Source: Jiangella ureilytica (lineage in GTDB: Bacteria > Actinomycetota > Actinomycetes > Jiangellales > Jiangellaceae). Taken from it: a stretch of DNA of 64,000 bases. Positions 29,753-37,900 of the stretch are shown in pieces (positions within the stretch are counted from its first letter, which is position 1; each line of letters starts with the position of its first letter). The stretch is from assembly GCF_004348545.1 (NCBI RefSeq), contig NZ_SMKL01000011.1:1-64000 (forward strand), read 5' to 3'. A program made the translations under genes and the position numbers. The notes beneath the pieces were generated by a model that was not told the origin of the DNA, did no database searches, and was given only the letters and a program-made list of their open reading frames with translations.

Positions 29753-29954
29753 GGTGGAACCTTCCGGGCACGCAGACATGCCCCCGCACCGGCTGGGGTG
29801 GGGGGTCACTACGAGCTTACGACGTCTCGCCGACAACGTCGGTGTGCTTCGCGAGTGGCGTGACGGAGCGGGTGGTGTGAGAGTGGGGCGAGGGCGCCTG
29901 ACGACACCGTGTCGTCGCCGCGGACGGCGGAGTGTGGTCCCGTGTGGAGTTTTG

Positions 29955-30449
29955 ATGACGAGCCGTGATTCCGGCCAGTGGTCTCCCCTTCCGCCCGAGT
30001 TCGTCGAGAGCCACCCGGCCGCCACCCCTACACAGGAGGAAGCGGCGACGGTCGACGAGCCGGCCGAGGTGGTCGGGCTGGGTGCCGTGTGCGATCTGCA
30101 CCGGGTGTCGGCCGACGGCCGGACCGTGAGCTTCTCGGTGAGTGAGTTCGCACTGGTGAAGGACGGGCGACGAGTGGTCCTGCGCGGCGCACTCGGGTTC
30201 ACGACCGCCTGGGGATCCGGCGTCCCGGCCACGTCGCCCGTCTGGAGCTCCTTCACCGTGCAGTCCCTGACGCAGGAGGTCCTCGCCGTCGTCCTCCCCG
30301 ATGACGACGACGGCGAGGACCACCCCTGGGAATGGCTGGCCGAACTGGCCCGTGACCGTGGGATCGTCGTGACCGCCGACGACCTGCGGGGCGTCCCGTA
30401 CGAGGTGGAGCTCACCGACCGCGTCCTCGCACTGATGGCGCCGGCCTAG
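29955..30449 (+). CDS. Hypothetical protein of 164 residues
   Basis: A soluble acidic protein that I do not recognise. The N-terminal 35 residues are Pro/Glu-rich; the remainder alternates strands and helices ([60 protein letters not shown]). The acidic turn [12 protein letters not shown] could bind a cation. It stands alone between mfd (divergent, 202 bases away) and an IS110 remnant that begins 22 bases after the stop. The ATG at 29955 begins after a poor ribosome-binding site. Confidence 0.7.
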   Translation: MTSRDSGQWSPLPPEFVESHPAATPTQEEAATVDEPAEVVGLGAVCDLHRVSADGRTVSFSVSEFALVKDGRRVVLRGALGFTTAWGSGVPATSPVWSSFTVQSLTQEVLAVVLPDDDDGEDHPWEWLAELARDRGIVVTADDLRGVPYEVELTDRVLALMAPA

Positions 30450-30471
30450 ACATCCCACGGCTCTAGCTCGT

Positions 30472-30845
30472 CAAGCGGCTGCTTGGCGGGCGTGACGGGC
30501 CAGGACGACTCGTTTGGTTCCCGAGGCGCGGGTGACCGGCGCCATCCCGGAGCGTTCTTCCGCGCCCGTGCATCGGCGTAGCGGTGCGGGTCGTCGCCGA
30601 ACTCGGCGAGTACCCGGGCGCCGAGGATCTGACCCAGCCCGGGTTGGGACTGGTAGCTCTCAACGTCCGGGTGACGGCCGAAACCCGCCTTCACCTTCTC
30701 TTCCATCACACCGATCTGGGCCACGATCTCGGAGGTGACCCGCGACCGGCGAGCTGATCGCTGCGGCATAGGCGTCGACCACGCCACCGCGGGGGTGGGA
30801 GCTGGTCGCTGCGCAGGGCCTGGACGATCTGCTCGGCCCGGCCGT
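30472..30845 (-). pseudogene. IS110 family transposase remnant, truncated and frameshifted
   Basis: On the minus strand this encodes degraded pieces of an IS110/IS1111 transposase C-terminal (transposase_20) domain. AEQIVQALRSDQLP begins near 30840, DAYAAAIS follows in another frame, then PDVESYQSQPGLGQILGARV and LAEFGDDPHRYADARARKN, and after a further frameshift GMAPVTRASGTKRVVLARHA up to the stop at 30474-30472. The N-terminal RuvC-like half is absent, so it cannot transpose. IS110 elements lack long terminal repeats, and I could not define ends. Confidence 0.8.
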
Positions 30846-30918
30846 CCGGATCGTCGGGCTGGCGTCGAACACCAACGACTACTCGCGGCTGATGGAGGTC
30901 CAGGCCTTCACGTCCTGA
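30846..30918 (+). pseudogene. 3' tail of a lost gene ending in a discoidin-like domain
   Basis: The plus strand reads VRIVGLASNTNDYSRLMEVQ followed by AFTS and a stop at 30916-30918. This strongly resembles the last strands of an F5/8 type C (discoidin) carbohydrate-binding domain, such as those ending secreted glycoside hydrolases. Everything upstream is replaced by the IS110 remnant. A perfect terminator hairpin still follows, which supports the idea that a real gene once ended here. Confidence 0.5.
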
Positions 30919-30925
30919 GACGCGA

Positions 30926-30961
30926 CGCGACCGGGCCGCCCCAGTGGACGGCCCGGTCGCG
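30926..30961. terminator. Bidirectional hairpin terminator
   Basis: A perfect 13-bp stem (CGCGACCGGGCCG / CGGCCCGGTCGCG) with a 10-base loop, between the discoidin-like tail (stop 30918, plus) and the MMPL gene (stop 30976, minus). It can serve both strands. Confidence 0.8.
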
Positions 30962-30975
30962 TGCGTTCCGGCTCG

Positions 30976-33204
30976 TCAGTGCTCGAGCTGCGGCAGGCGC
31001 TGCAGCGGCTTCGGGAGCCACCAGTTGCGCTCCCCCAGCAGCACCATGATCGACGGCAGCAGCACGGCCCGGACGATGGTCGCGTCGATGAGGATCGCCG
31101 CGGCCAAGCCCACGCCCATCTGCTTGAAGTCGATGGCGCCGAGCGTCGCGAAGATCGAGAAGACTGCGACCATGACGACGGCGGCGCTGGTGACCACGCC
31201 GGCGGAGCGGATGATGCCGGTGCGGACCGCCTCCCGCGTCGTCATGCCGGCCTTGGCGCCCTCGCGGATCCGGCTGACGACGAAGACGTGATAGTCCATC
31301 GACAGGCCGAACAGGATCACGAAGAGGAACAGCGGCAGCCAGGTGATGATCGCGCCGGTCGACTCGAAGCCCAGCAGCCCCTCGGCCCAGCTGTTCTGGA
31401 ACACCAGCGTGAGCAGGCCGTAGGACGCGGCGACGGAGAGCAGGTTCAGCCCCGCCGCGGTGAGCGCCACCGCCAGCGACCGGAACGCCATCACCAGGAC
31501 GACGATGGTCATGAGCAGCACGAACCCGATGACGATCGGCATCCGGTCGGCCAGCAGGCCGCGGAAGTCGACGTTGCCCGCCGTCATGCCGGTGACGCCG
31601 CTCTCGACGCCGTTCAGGTCACCGAAGGTCGCCGGGACCAGGTCGTCGCGCAGCGTCTGCAGCGACGCCTCGGCGCGGTCGTCGTCGTGCTCGTACGGGA
31701 CGGGGACGACGATCTCGGCGACGGAGCCGTCGGTCGAGTACTCGGCGGTGAGCCCGTCGCTCGCGGCGAACTCCGGGTCGGCGGCGACGGTGTCGCTCAG
31801 CGTCGCGACGGCGGCGTCGACGGAGGTGCGGTCGAGCGGCGAGCCGTCCGCCGTCCAGACGGCGATGTCGTGCGCGGCGCCCTCGGCCGGGAAGGCCGTC
31901 GTGATGGCGTCGTAGGTCTGCACCTCCGGCACGTCCTTGGACAGGTCGGAGACGCCGGGCTGCGAGAGCTTCATGCCGATCGCCGGTGCGGCCAGAGCGA
32001 GCAGCGCCAGCAGGCCCGCCGTCAGCGCCGTCTTCGGGTGCCGCAGCACCGGGCCGAGGATCGCGCGCCACACGCGGGGCTCGCCGCCGTCGCGCCGGCG
32101 CAGCCGCCACAGCAGCGGGATGCGCGGCCGGTCGATCCAGCGGCCGAAGATCGCGAGCAGCGCCGGCAGCGCCGTGACGGAGCCGACGACGGCCACCGCG
32201 ACGACCAGGATCGTGCCCACGGCCAGCGACTGGAAGGTCGCCTCGCCGGCGAAGAACATGCCCGCCATCGCGATGATGACGGCGAGCCCGGACACGACGA
32301 CGGCCCGGCCGGAGGTGGCGGCGGCGACCGCGACGGCGTCCATGGTGCCGCGGCCCTTCTCGCGCTCCTCACGCTCGCGGCGGACGTAGAACAGCGAGTA
32401 GTCGACGCCGACGGCCATACCGACCAGCAGCACGACCGAGGCCAGGATGTCGGTCGACGGAACGACGTACGACGCGAACGCCGACAGCCCCATGGCCGCG
32501 ACCACGGACGACAGCGCCAGCAGCACCGGCACCGCGGCGGCGATCAGCGCGCCGAACACCACGAGCATGATGAGCAGGCTGACCGGCAGCGACAGGTACT
32601 CGGCGCGCTGCAGGTCGTCCTCGTAGACCTTGTCGAGGGCGTCGCCCAGGGAGGCGTCGCCGACCTGACCCACCTCGAGGCTGCCGTCGGCGCCGTCGAC
32701 CACCTGGCCGATCTCGGCGGCGGCCGCGCTCGCGGCGTCCTCCTCCTCGGCGTCGGTGCCCTCGGGGACGTCGAGCGTCACCTCGTAGAGCGCCGCGGTG
32801 CCGTCCTCGGACACCTGCGGCTCGGACACGGCGGTGACACCGGGCGCGGCCCCCAGGTTCGCGGTGAGCGTCGTGACGGCGTCCGATCCGGTGTCGACGG
32901 CGCCGCCGCCGGCGGCCCGGACCAGCACGGACTCCGTGACCGGGTCGTCGAAGTCGGCCTGGATGAGCGCCCTGTCGGCCGCGGCGGAGGCGCCGACCCC
33001 TTGGTCGCCGTCCTCCACCTCCTTCGTGCCGACGGCGCCGCCACCGACGATCGCGGCGGCGACGAAGGCGAGCCAGAGGACGAGGGCCAGCCACTTGTGG
33101 GTCGCGCTCCAGCGGGCGACGCGCACGACGAGGCCGCGGCTGGGCGGCGGAGGTAATGGCGGGGTCGGTGCGGGCGGTCGGTCGAGAGGGAGGGTCGTGG
33201 TCAT
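30976..33204 (-). CDS. MMPL/RND family membrane transporter
   Basis: A 742-residue exporter with the RND layout: one helix, a large extracytoplasmic domain, five or six helices, then a repeat of the same order. Both halves carry the proton-relay motif, VGMAVGVDYSLFYVRRER in the first and ILFGLSMDYHVFVVSRIRE in the second. Mycobacterial MmpL and Streptomyces homologues export lipids or antibiotics. The extracellular loops here are acidic and Ala/Asp-rich. The ATG at 33204 is preceded by GGGATG. No regulator or MmpS partner is adjacent, and the substrate cannot be inferred. Confidence 0.93.
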   Translation of the reverse strand: MTTTLPLDRPPAPTPPLPPPPSRGLVVRVARWSATHKWLALVLWLAFVAAAIVGGGAVGTKEVEDGDQGVGASAAADRALIQADFDDPVTESVLVRAAGGGAVDTGSDAVTTLTANLGAAPGVTAVSEPQVSEDGTAALYEVTLDVPEGTDAEEEDAASAAAAEIGQVVDGADGSLEVGQVGDASLGDALDKVYEDDLQRAEYLSLPVSLLIMLVVFGALIAAAVPVLLALSSVVAAMGLSAFASYVVPSTDILASVVLLVGMAVGVDYSLFYVRREREEREKGRGTMDAVAVAAATSGRAVVVSGLAVIIAMAGMFFAGEATFQSLAVGTILVVAVAVVGSVTALPALLAIFGRWIDRPRIPLLWRLRRRDGGEPRVWRAILGPVLRHPKTALTAGLLALLALAAPAIGMKLSQPGVSDLSKDVPEVQTYDAITTAFPAEGAAHDIAVWTADGSPLDRTSVDAAVATLSDTVAADPEFAASDGLTAEYSTDGSVAEIVVPVPYEHDDDRAEASLQTLRDDLVPATFGDLNGVESGVTGMTAGNVDFRGLLADRMPIVIGFVLLMTIVVLVMAFRSLAVALTAAGLNLLSVAASYGLLTLVFQNSWAEGLLGFESTGAIITWLPLFLFVILFGLSMDYHVFVVSRIREGAKAGMTTREAVRTGIIRSAGVVTSAAVVMVAVFSIFATLGAIDFKQMGVGLAAAILIDATIVRAVLLPSIMVLLGERNWWLPKPLQRLPQLEH

Positions 33205-33595
33205 GGTGCATCCCGTCGGCAAGATGTCGGTGAGGTCGGCTCTCACTCTCGCCGTGCGGGGATCACGCGGTAACCCGGAAAGCCCCCGATTCGCCCTGGG
33301 GGAATCCCCCGGTTGCGTACGGGGGACATCCCAGAGAAAGACCGCTGACCAGCGGGTTCAGCAGTCGGCCTCACCGCGGCCGACGTCGGGAGGCTTCGTC
33401 CGTGATCGGGCTTCTTCGCGGTCGCCGAGGCGCCGCGAGGGAACACGATCACGGCGGGAGACGAGCGGCCGGTGCCGATCAAACAGCACCTCACTCGCCT
33501 GAGGGCCGCATCGCGGCCCCAAGTCTGCGCCATCCGGTCGGGCGGGGTGGCGTGCACCGCCGCCAGTGAGGACAGCGGCCCAGTGCCGCAAGCGC
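33205..33595. other. Intergenic region with inverted repeats
   Basis: This 391-base region has no gene that I can support. It contains a short G/C hairpin (33295-33312, GGGGGAATCCCCC core) and a 9-bp inverted repeat CCGTGATCG (33400-33408) / CGATCACGG (33446-33454) around a 37-base loop. A minus-strand open frame here has Arg-rich shadow composition. The promoter of the MMPL gene should lie near 33210-33300. Confidence 0.5.
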
Positions 33596-34717
33596 TCAGC
33601 TGTCGGCGGCGATCTCCGCGGAGCGGACGGTGACCGAGGCGATGAACTCCTCGTCGACCTCGTGGCCGAGGCCGGGCGCCGTCGGCACCGTCACGACGCC
33701 GCCGGCGGCGGTGACGGGCGGGGTGACGACGTCGCGCTCGTAGTACTTGTCCGAGGCCGACACGTCGGACGGGAGGGTGAAGCCGGGCAGACTCGACAGC
33801 GCGACGTTGGCGGCCCGGCCGACGCCGAACTCGTGCATGCCGCCGCACCAGACCGGGATGTCGTGCTCGGCCGCGAGGTCGTGGGCGGCCACCGCGGGCC
33901 CGAGCCCGCCCAGGCGCGACACCTTGATGTTGAGCACTCTGAGCGCCCCGAGCACAACCGCCGTGCGCAGGTCGTCGAGGGTGTCGATGGACTCGTCCAG
34001 ACACACCGGCGTCGAGATGTCGCGCTGCAGGGCGGCGTGTGCGAGCAGGTTCCGCGGCGCGAACGGCTGCTCGATCATCGTCAGTCCGTGCTCGTCGAGC
34101 GAACGCAGCGCGCGCACCTCGTCCTCGGACTCGCCGTAGGCGCCGTTCGCGTCGACGTGCAGCAGCAGGTCCGGGAACGCCGCCCGCACCGCCCGCACCG
34201 GCTCGACATCCCAGCCGGGGGCGATCTTCAGCTTCGCCCGCGGGTAGCCGGCCTCGACGTGCTTGGTGACCTCGGCGAGCAGGTCGCCGATGGTCGGCTC
34301 GATGCCCAGCGACACCCCGGCCGTGACCGTCGCACGGGTGCCACCGAGCGCCGTCGCCAGCGACACCCCGCCCGACAGCGACCACAGCGCCCATGCCGCG
34401 ATGTCGACGCCGGCCTTGGCGAACTGGTGGCCGCGCACGTTCGCCCACAGCCCGGCCACCTCGGCGGGGTCGTCCCACCGCACCCCGGCGACAGCCGGCA
34501 GCAGGTACCGCTGGGCCACCAGCCAGCAGGTGTCGGCCGTCTCGGGCGAGTAGTACGGGTCCGAGGCCGACGCGATCTCGCCCCAGCCGACGGCGCCGGA
34601 TTCGTCCGTGAGCCGCACCAGGATGTGGTCGAGGTGGTCCTTGGCGTGCGAGCTGGTGCGGAACCGGTGCACCAGCGGCAGCCGGACCAGGTGCAGCGAC
34701 GCGTGGGTGACGCGCAC
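33596..34717 (-). CDS. N-acylamino acid racemase / o-succinylbenzoate synthase family enzyme
   Basis: A 373-residue enolase-superfamily enzyme of the NSAR/OSBS group. The catalytic acid-base Lys pair lies in AKLKIAPGWDVEPVRAVR and LNIKVSRLGGLGPAVA, and the metal ligands in LHVDANGAY, MIEQPFAPR and VCLDESI. The lid region and PVWCGGMHEFGVGRAANVAL and PSDVSASDKYYERDVV are typical of NSAR/OSBS proteins. Context favours racemisation of N-acyl amino acids over menaquinone synthesis: no men genes are present, and a GNAT and an M20 amidohydrolase are linked. GTG at 34717 follows GGGAGGAC, two bases after the SIS gene stop. Confidence 0.87.
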   Translation of the reverse strand: MRVTHASLHLVRLPLVHRFRTSSHAKDHLDHILVRLTDESGAVGWGEIASASDPYYSPETADTCWLVAQRYLLPAVAGVRWDDPAEVAGLWANVRGHQFAKAGVDIAAWALWSLSGGVSLATALGGTRATVTAGVSLGIEPTIGDLLAEVTKHVEAGYPRAKLKIAPGWDVEPVRAVRAAFPDLLLHVDANGAYGESEDEVRALRSLDEHGLTMIEQPFAPRNLLAHAALQRDISTPVCLDESIDTLDDLRTAVVLGALRVLNIKVSRLGGLGPAVAAHDLAAEHDIPVWCGGMHEFGVGRAANVALSSLPGFTLPSDVSASDKYYERDVVTPPVTAAGGVVTVPTAPGLGHEVDEEFIASVTVRSAEIAADS

Positions 34718-34719
34718 GG

Positions 34720-35361
34720 TCAGTCCTCCCAGTAGAGGTCGAGGTCGCGGGCCAGCCGGTCGCGCTCGGCCAGCCGGCGGCGGGCGCCCTTGGCGCTGGC
34801 GGTGGTGAGCGTGGCGAGCAGGTGCACGACGGCGGCGACGGCGGTGGGCGAGTCGGTGAACGAGGCGCTGGCGGTCGGCACGACGATCGACTGGCCGGCG
34901 GCGGCGACGAGGGGCGACTCCGCGGTGTCGGTGACGGCGACGACGGCGCCACCGGCGGCCGCGAACCGCTCGGCCAGAGCGACGGTTTCGCGGCGGTACC
35001 GGCGCAGCGAGACGGCCACCAGTACGTCGGTGTCGCGCACGTCGGCCAGTACGTCGACGTGGCGGACCAGGGTGCCGTCGATCAGCGTGACGTTGGCCAG
35101 GCCGGCCGAGAGATCGACCGCGAGCAGCGACGCGTAGGCGAAGGACTTGCCGGTGCCGGCGACGAACCGCCGCCGGGCCGCGACCACCGTCGCCGCGGCG
35201 GCGGCCACGGAGCCGTCGGCCGCGACCCGCTCGAACGCGTCGGCCAGCGTCCGCGTCTCCTGCTCGATGACCCGTGCCTGCAGCGCCGCCGCCGACGACG
35301 GCCGCTGCAGCCGCGCACCGAACCGCTGCGACTGGCTCGAGAGCTGTTCCGCCGCGCTCAT
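34720..35361 (-). CDS. SIS-domain protein (RpiR-like without HTH)
   Basis: A 213-residue protein. After a helical N-terminus it has a sugar-isomerase (SIS) fold: RRRFVAGTGKSFAYASLLAV, DTDVLVAVSLRRYRRETVAL and AVVAVTDTAESPLVAAAGQS. The arrangement matches the sensor half of MurR/RpiR regulators, but the N-terminal helix-turn-helix is missing, so it may bind a ligand or partner rather than DNA. It overlaps the GNAT gene by four bases (ATGA) and precedes the racemase gene. Its place in this locus suggests a sensory or isomerase role, not established. Confidence 0.75.
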   Translation of the reverse strand: MSAAEQLSSQSQRFGARLQRPSSAAALQARVIEQETRTLADAFERVAADGSVAAAAATVVAARRRFVAGTGKSFAYASLLAVDLSAGLANVTLIDGTLVRHVDVLADVRDTDVLVAVSLRRYRRETVALAERFAAAGGAVVAVTDTAESPLVAAAGQSIVVPTASASFTDSPTAVAAVVHLLATLTTASAKGARRRLAERDRLARDLDLYWED

Positions 35362-36101
35362 GCGGCCGCCCGGACGAAGCGGTAGACGGCGGTGGAGTCG
35401 GAGACCCGGACACAGGAGGTGGCGACCGAGCCGCCGCCGACGAGCCGATCGATGACGGCGCCCAGCTCACGCCGCTGCTCGGGCCCGGCCTCGAGCGGCA
35501 CCGGCAGCCAGGTGTCGGGGCCGGCCGCACGGGGCCGGAGCCAGCCGGCGGGGTCGGCGAGGTCGGCGGGCAAGCCGGCCGGCGCCGGGGCCTCGCGGGC
35601 GCGCCGCTCGTCGTCGAGGTCCCAGTCGACGATCAGGCGGTCGGTGCCGGGGAGCCCGAAGAAGTCGGCCCGGAACCAGCGGCCGACCGCGCCGAGCACG
35701 TCGAAGTTGAAGTGCGCGTTGCGGGTGACGGCCGGGTCGAACGACCAGCGCATGCGGGTCTGCCCACCGGCCAAGGCGACCTCGCGCTGGCCGCGCTTGA
35801 GCGCCCGGCCGAGGCCCAGCCCCTGGTGCTTCGCGTCGACCACGGCGGCCTGCGAGTAGTGGTAGACCTCGCCGCCGTCGATGCCGACGAACCCGTACGC
35901 GAACGCGACCAGCTCGCCGTCGTCGCCCCGGACGCCGACCACCGAGCCCCCGTTGGCCGCCAGCGACGCGAGCAGCCGCGGGTTCACCGAGTGGGCGGGG
36001 TCCTGGTAGCCGAAGACCTCGCGGTAGAGGCGGGCGGCACCGGCGAGATCGGCCGCGGACGTGAGCCGCTCGACGCGCGGACCATACGGTTCATAACTCA
36101 T
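35358..36101 (-). CDS. GNAT family N-acyltransferase (candidate amino-acid N-acyltransferase)
   Basis: A 247-residue acyltransferase. The acyl-CoA loop is VVDAKHQGLGLGRALKRGQR, following the strand VYHYSQAAVVD. Conserved parts LYREVFGYQDPAHSVNPRLL and TRMRWSFDPAVTRNAHFNFD are typical of the long GNAT proteins found beside NSAR/OSBS-type genes. In the Geobacillus pathway described by the Gerlt group, a GNAT succinylates D-amino acids before racemisation; I infer a similar role here. ATG at 36101 has GGTGG upstream; a TTG two codons earlier is less likely. It is the first gene of a three-gene minus-strand operon. Confidence 0.8.
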   Translation of the reverse strand: MSYEPYGPRVERLTSAADLAGAARLYREVFGYQDPAHSVNPRLLASLAANGGSVVGVRGDDGELVAFAYGFVGIDGGEVYHYSQAAVVDAKHQGLGLGRALKRGQREVALAGGQTRMRWSFDPAVTRNAHFNFDVLGAVGRWFRADFFGLPGTDRLIVDWDLDDERRAREAPAPAGLPADLADPAGWLRPRAAGPDTWLPVPLEAGPEQRRELGAVIDRLVGGGSVATSCVRVSDSTAVYRFVRAAA

Positions 36102-36136
36102 CGACAAGCCACCCTATTGACGACCACATGACAAGG

Positions 36137-36152
36137 ATACGAAACGTATAGT
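36137..36152. promoter_or_regulatory. Palindrome and -10 between the GNAT and M20 genes
   Basis: A perfect inverted repeat ATACG-AAA-CGTAT (36137-36149) overlaps the hexamer TATAGT (36147-36152), which ends 6 bases before the M20 ATG. The M20 transcript is therefore probably leaderless and controlled by a protein bound at the palindrome, which could also affect the divergent GNAT promoter. Confidence 0.6.
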
Positions 36153-36158
36153 GGCGAG

Positions 36159-37289
36159 ATGAACGGTACCGCACCTGATCTCGGCGCGATGCTCGGCCGG
36201 CTCGAGTCCTACGTCCGGCACGAGACCCCCACCGGCGACGCCGAGCGCATCGACGCGCTCGGCGAGATCCTGCTGGCGCGGCACCGCGAGCTGGGCGCGA
36301 CGGTGCGCCGAGTGCCGTCGGCCGCGGGCGACCACCTGGTCATGGAGCACCCGGGCCGGGGCGCGAAGGCCGGCGGGGCGCCGGTGCTGTTCCTCGGCCA
36401 CCACGACACCGTGTGGCCGGCCGGCCGGCTCGACGGCCCGATGCCGTGGCGGGTGGACGACGGCGTCGCGTACGGCCCGGGCGTCTACGACATGAAGAGC
36501 GGCCTGGTCGTCATGGAGACCGCGCTCGAGCTGGCACGCGACGGTGGCGCGGGACACCCGCCCGTCCGCGTCGTCGTCGTGGCCGACGAGGAGGTCGGGT
36601 CGCCCACGTCGGCCGCGCTGGTCGCTGAGGCCGCATCGGACGCCGTCGCCGCCCTGGGGTTCGAGTCGCCGCACCCGGACGGCTCGTTGAAGTCGGGCCG
36701 GCGCGGCAGCACGCGGCTGCGGCTCGGGGTCGAGGGGGTCGAGGCGCACGCCGCGCTGGACCCCGAGGCCGGCGTCTCCGCCGTCGACGAGCTGGTCGAC
36801 CAGCTCATCCTGGTGCGCTCGATCGTCCGGCACGCACCGGGGAACGTGCTGTGCAACGTCGGCACCGTCGCCGGCGGCGGCCGCACCAACGTCGTCCCGG
36901 CGGCGGCGTACGCGGACCTCGGCCTGCGATTCGCCGACGCCGAGTCCGAGCGGGTGGTCCTCGACGGCGTGACGTCGCTGCGGGCGATCCGGTCCGGCGC
37001 GACGGTGACCGCCGAGGTCATGTCGCGGCGGCCCACCTGGGCGCCCGGCGAGGCGACCGCCGGGCTGCTCGCCACGGTGCGCCTGGCGGCGGCGAGCGTG
37101 GGCCAGCGGGTCGACGGCGCGCCGGCCGCGGGCGGCGCCGACACCAACACCACCGGCTCGCGGGGAGTTCCGACGCTCGACGGGTTCGGCCCGCGCGGCG
37201 CCGGTGCGCACGCCACCCACGAGCAGGTCGTCGTCGCGTCGCTGGCCGAGCGCGCCCGGCTCGTCGCCGCGGTCCTCGCCGCGCTCTAG
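36159..37289 (+). CDS. M20 family metallopeptidase / N-acyl-amino acid amidohydrolase
   Basis: A 376-residue zinc enzyme of the M20 family. Metal and catalytic motifs are complete: FLGHHDTVWP (His and Asp), GPGVYDMKSG (bridging Asp), VVVADEEVGS (Glu-Glu), and at the C-terminus GPRGAGAHATHEQV. The lid domain contains EAHAALDPEAGVSAVDELVD. The closest well-known types are carboxypeptidase G2-like and N-acyl amino acid hydrolases. Divergent from the GNAT-SIS-racemase operon, it could release L-amino acids from their N-acyl form. Start at ATG 36159 is supported by TATAGT just upstream and no ribosome-binding site. Confidence 0.9.
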   Translation: MNGTAPDLGAMLGRLESYVRHETPTGDAERIDALGEILLARHRELGATVRRVPSAAGDHLVMEHPGRGAKAGGAPVLFLGHHDTVWPAGRLDGPMPWRVDDGVAYGPGVYDMKSGLVVMETALELARDGGAGHPPVRVVVVADEEVGSPTSAALVAEAASDAVAALGFESPHPDGSLKSGRRGSTRLRLGVEGVEAHAALDPEAGVSAVDELVDQLILVRSIVRHAPGNVLCNVGTVAGGGRTNVVPAAAYADLGLRFADAESERVVLDGVTSLRAIRSGATVTAEVMSRRPTWAPGEATAGLLATVRLAAASVGQRVDGAPAAGGADTNTTGSRGVPTLDGFGPRGAGAHATHEQVVVASLAERARLVAAVLAAL

Positions 37290-37735
37290 TCCAGCGCGGC
37301 GGCCTTCTTCACCAGCGACACCAGCAGCTTCTCGTCGGCGGCCGTCAGCTCCCGGATGCCGAACGACGTCGGCCACATGGTGCCGTTGTCGAGCAGCGGC
37401 GCCTCGTTGAAGCCGAAGGTCGCGTACTCCGTGCCGAACTTCGCCGCGGCCTGGAAGAAGCAGAGGACCTTGCCGTCCTTGGCGTAGGCGGGCTGTCCGT
37501 ACCAGGTCCGCGGGGCGAGCTCGGGCACCTCGGCGCTGATGAGGGCGTGGATGCGCTCCGCGATCACGCGGTCCTCGTCGGACATCTCGGCGATCTTCTC
37601 CAGCAGGTCGACCTCCGGATCGACCTTGCCCTTCGCGCCCTTCTTGAGCTCCTTGGCCCGCTCCTTCATCGCGGCGCGCTCGGCCTCGTCGAAGCCGTCG
37701 TAGCTCTTCTCCGTGCCAGCCTTCTCGGTGCTCAT
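37286..37735 (-). CDS. DUF1801 / YdhG-type iron-chaperone-fold protein
   Basis: A 149-residue protein of the DUF1801 group, a frataxin-like fold. The charged N-terminal half (ERAKELKKGAKGKVDPEVDL) precedes AERIHALISAEVPELAPRTW and YGQPAYAKDGKVLCFFQAAA, which are conserved in the family, and the C-terminal LVKKA motif. The role in the cell is not known. The stop codon is shared, on opposite strands, with the M20 gene (palindrome CTAG). Confidence 0.85.
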   Translation of the reverse strand: MSTEKAGTEKSYDGFDEAERAAMKERAKELKKGAKGKVDPEVDLLEKIAEMSDEDRVIAERIHALISAEVPELAPRTWYGQPAYAKDGKVLCFFQAAAKFGTEYATFGFNEAPLLDNGTMWPTSFGIRELTAADEKLLVSLVKKAAALD

Positions 37736-37824
37736 CGCTGCGTCCTCTCTGCGTTCGGCCTGACAACGCTCACGCTACGGAGCCAGCGGCGGCCACCGCT
37801 TCTCGAAATCTGATCGATCGCCGC

Positions 37825-37841
37825 ATTGTGCTCCGCACAAT
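37825..37841. promoter_or_regulatory. Operator-like palindrome upstream of MMPL gene
   Basis: Perfect 7-bp inverted repeat ATTGTGC-TCC-GCACAAT. TATGAC begins at its last base and could be a -10. It lies 60 bases before the MMPL start. The regulator is not encoded next to it. Confidence 0.6.
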
Positions 37842-37900
37842 ATGACAGTTACTCTCAGAAAGGAGGAGCGGTCTACATCGAGTCACTGCCGGAGGCTGTC

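Noticed and set aside
25700-29863. A 1,387-codon plus-strand open frame
   Set aside because: It is antisense to mfd and the SurA-like gene. Its composition (Arg, Gly, Val, Asp repeats) is the usual shadow of a GC-rich coding strand, while the minus strand encodes a complete Mfd.
30446-30787. Intact small gene on the minus strand
   Set aside because: It reads IS110 transposase sequence only in its middle. The conserved continuation lies in another frame, so it is a pseudogene.
33358-33591. A 77-codon minus-strand gene
   Set aside because: Arg/Pro/Asp-rich composition, no ribosome-binding site and no similarity that I recognise. It lies in a gap with inverted repeats.
33596-34717. Menaquinone menC
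   Set aside because: The family includes OSBS, but no menaquinone gene is nearby, and the linked GNAT and M20 genes fit N-acylamino acid racemisation better. OSBS activity is still possible.
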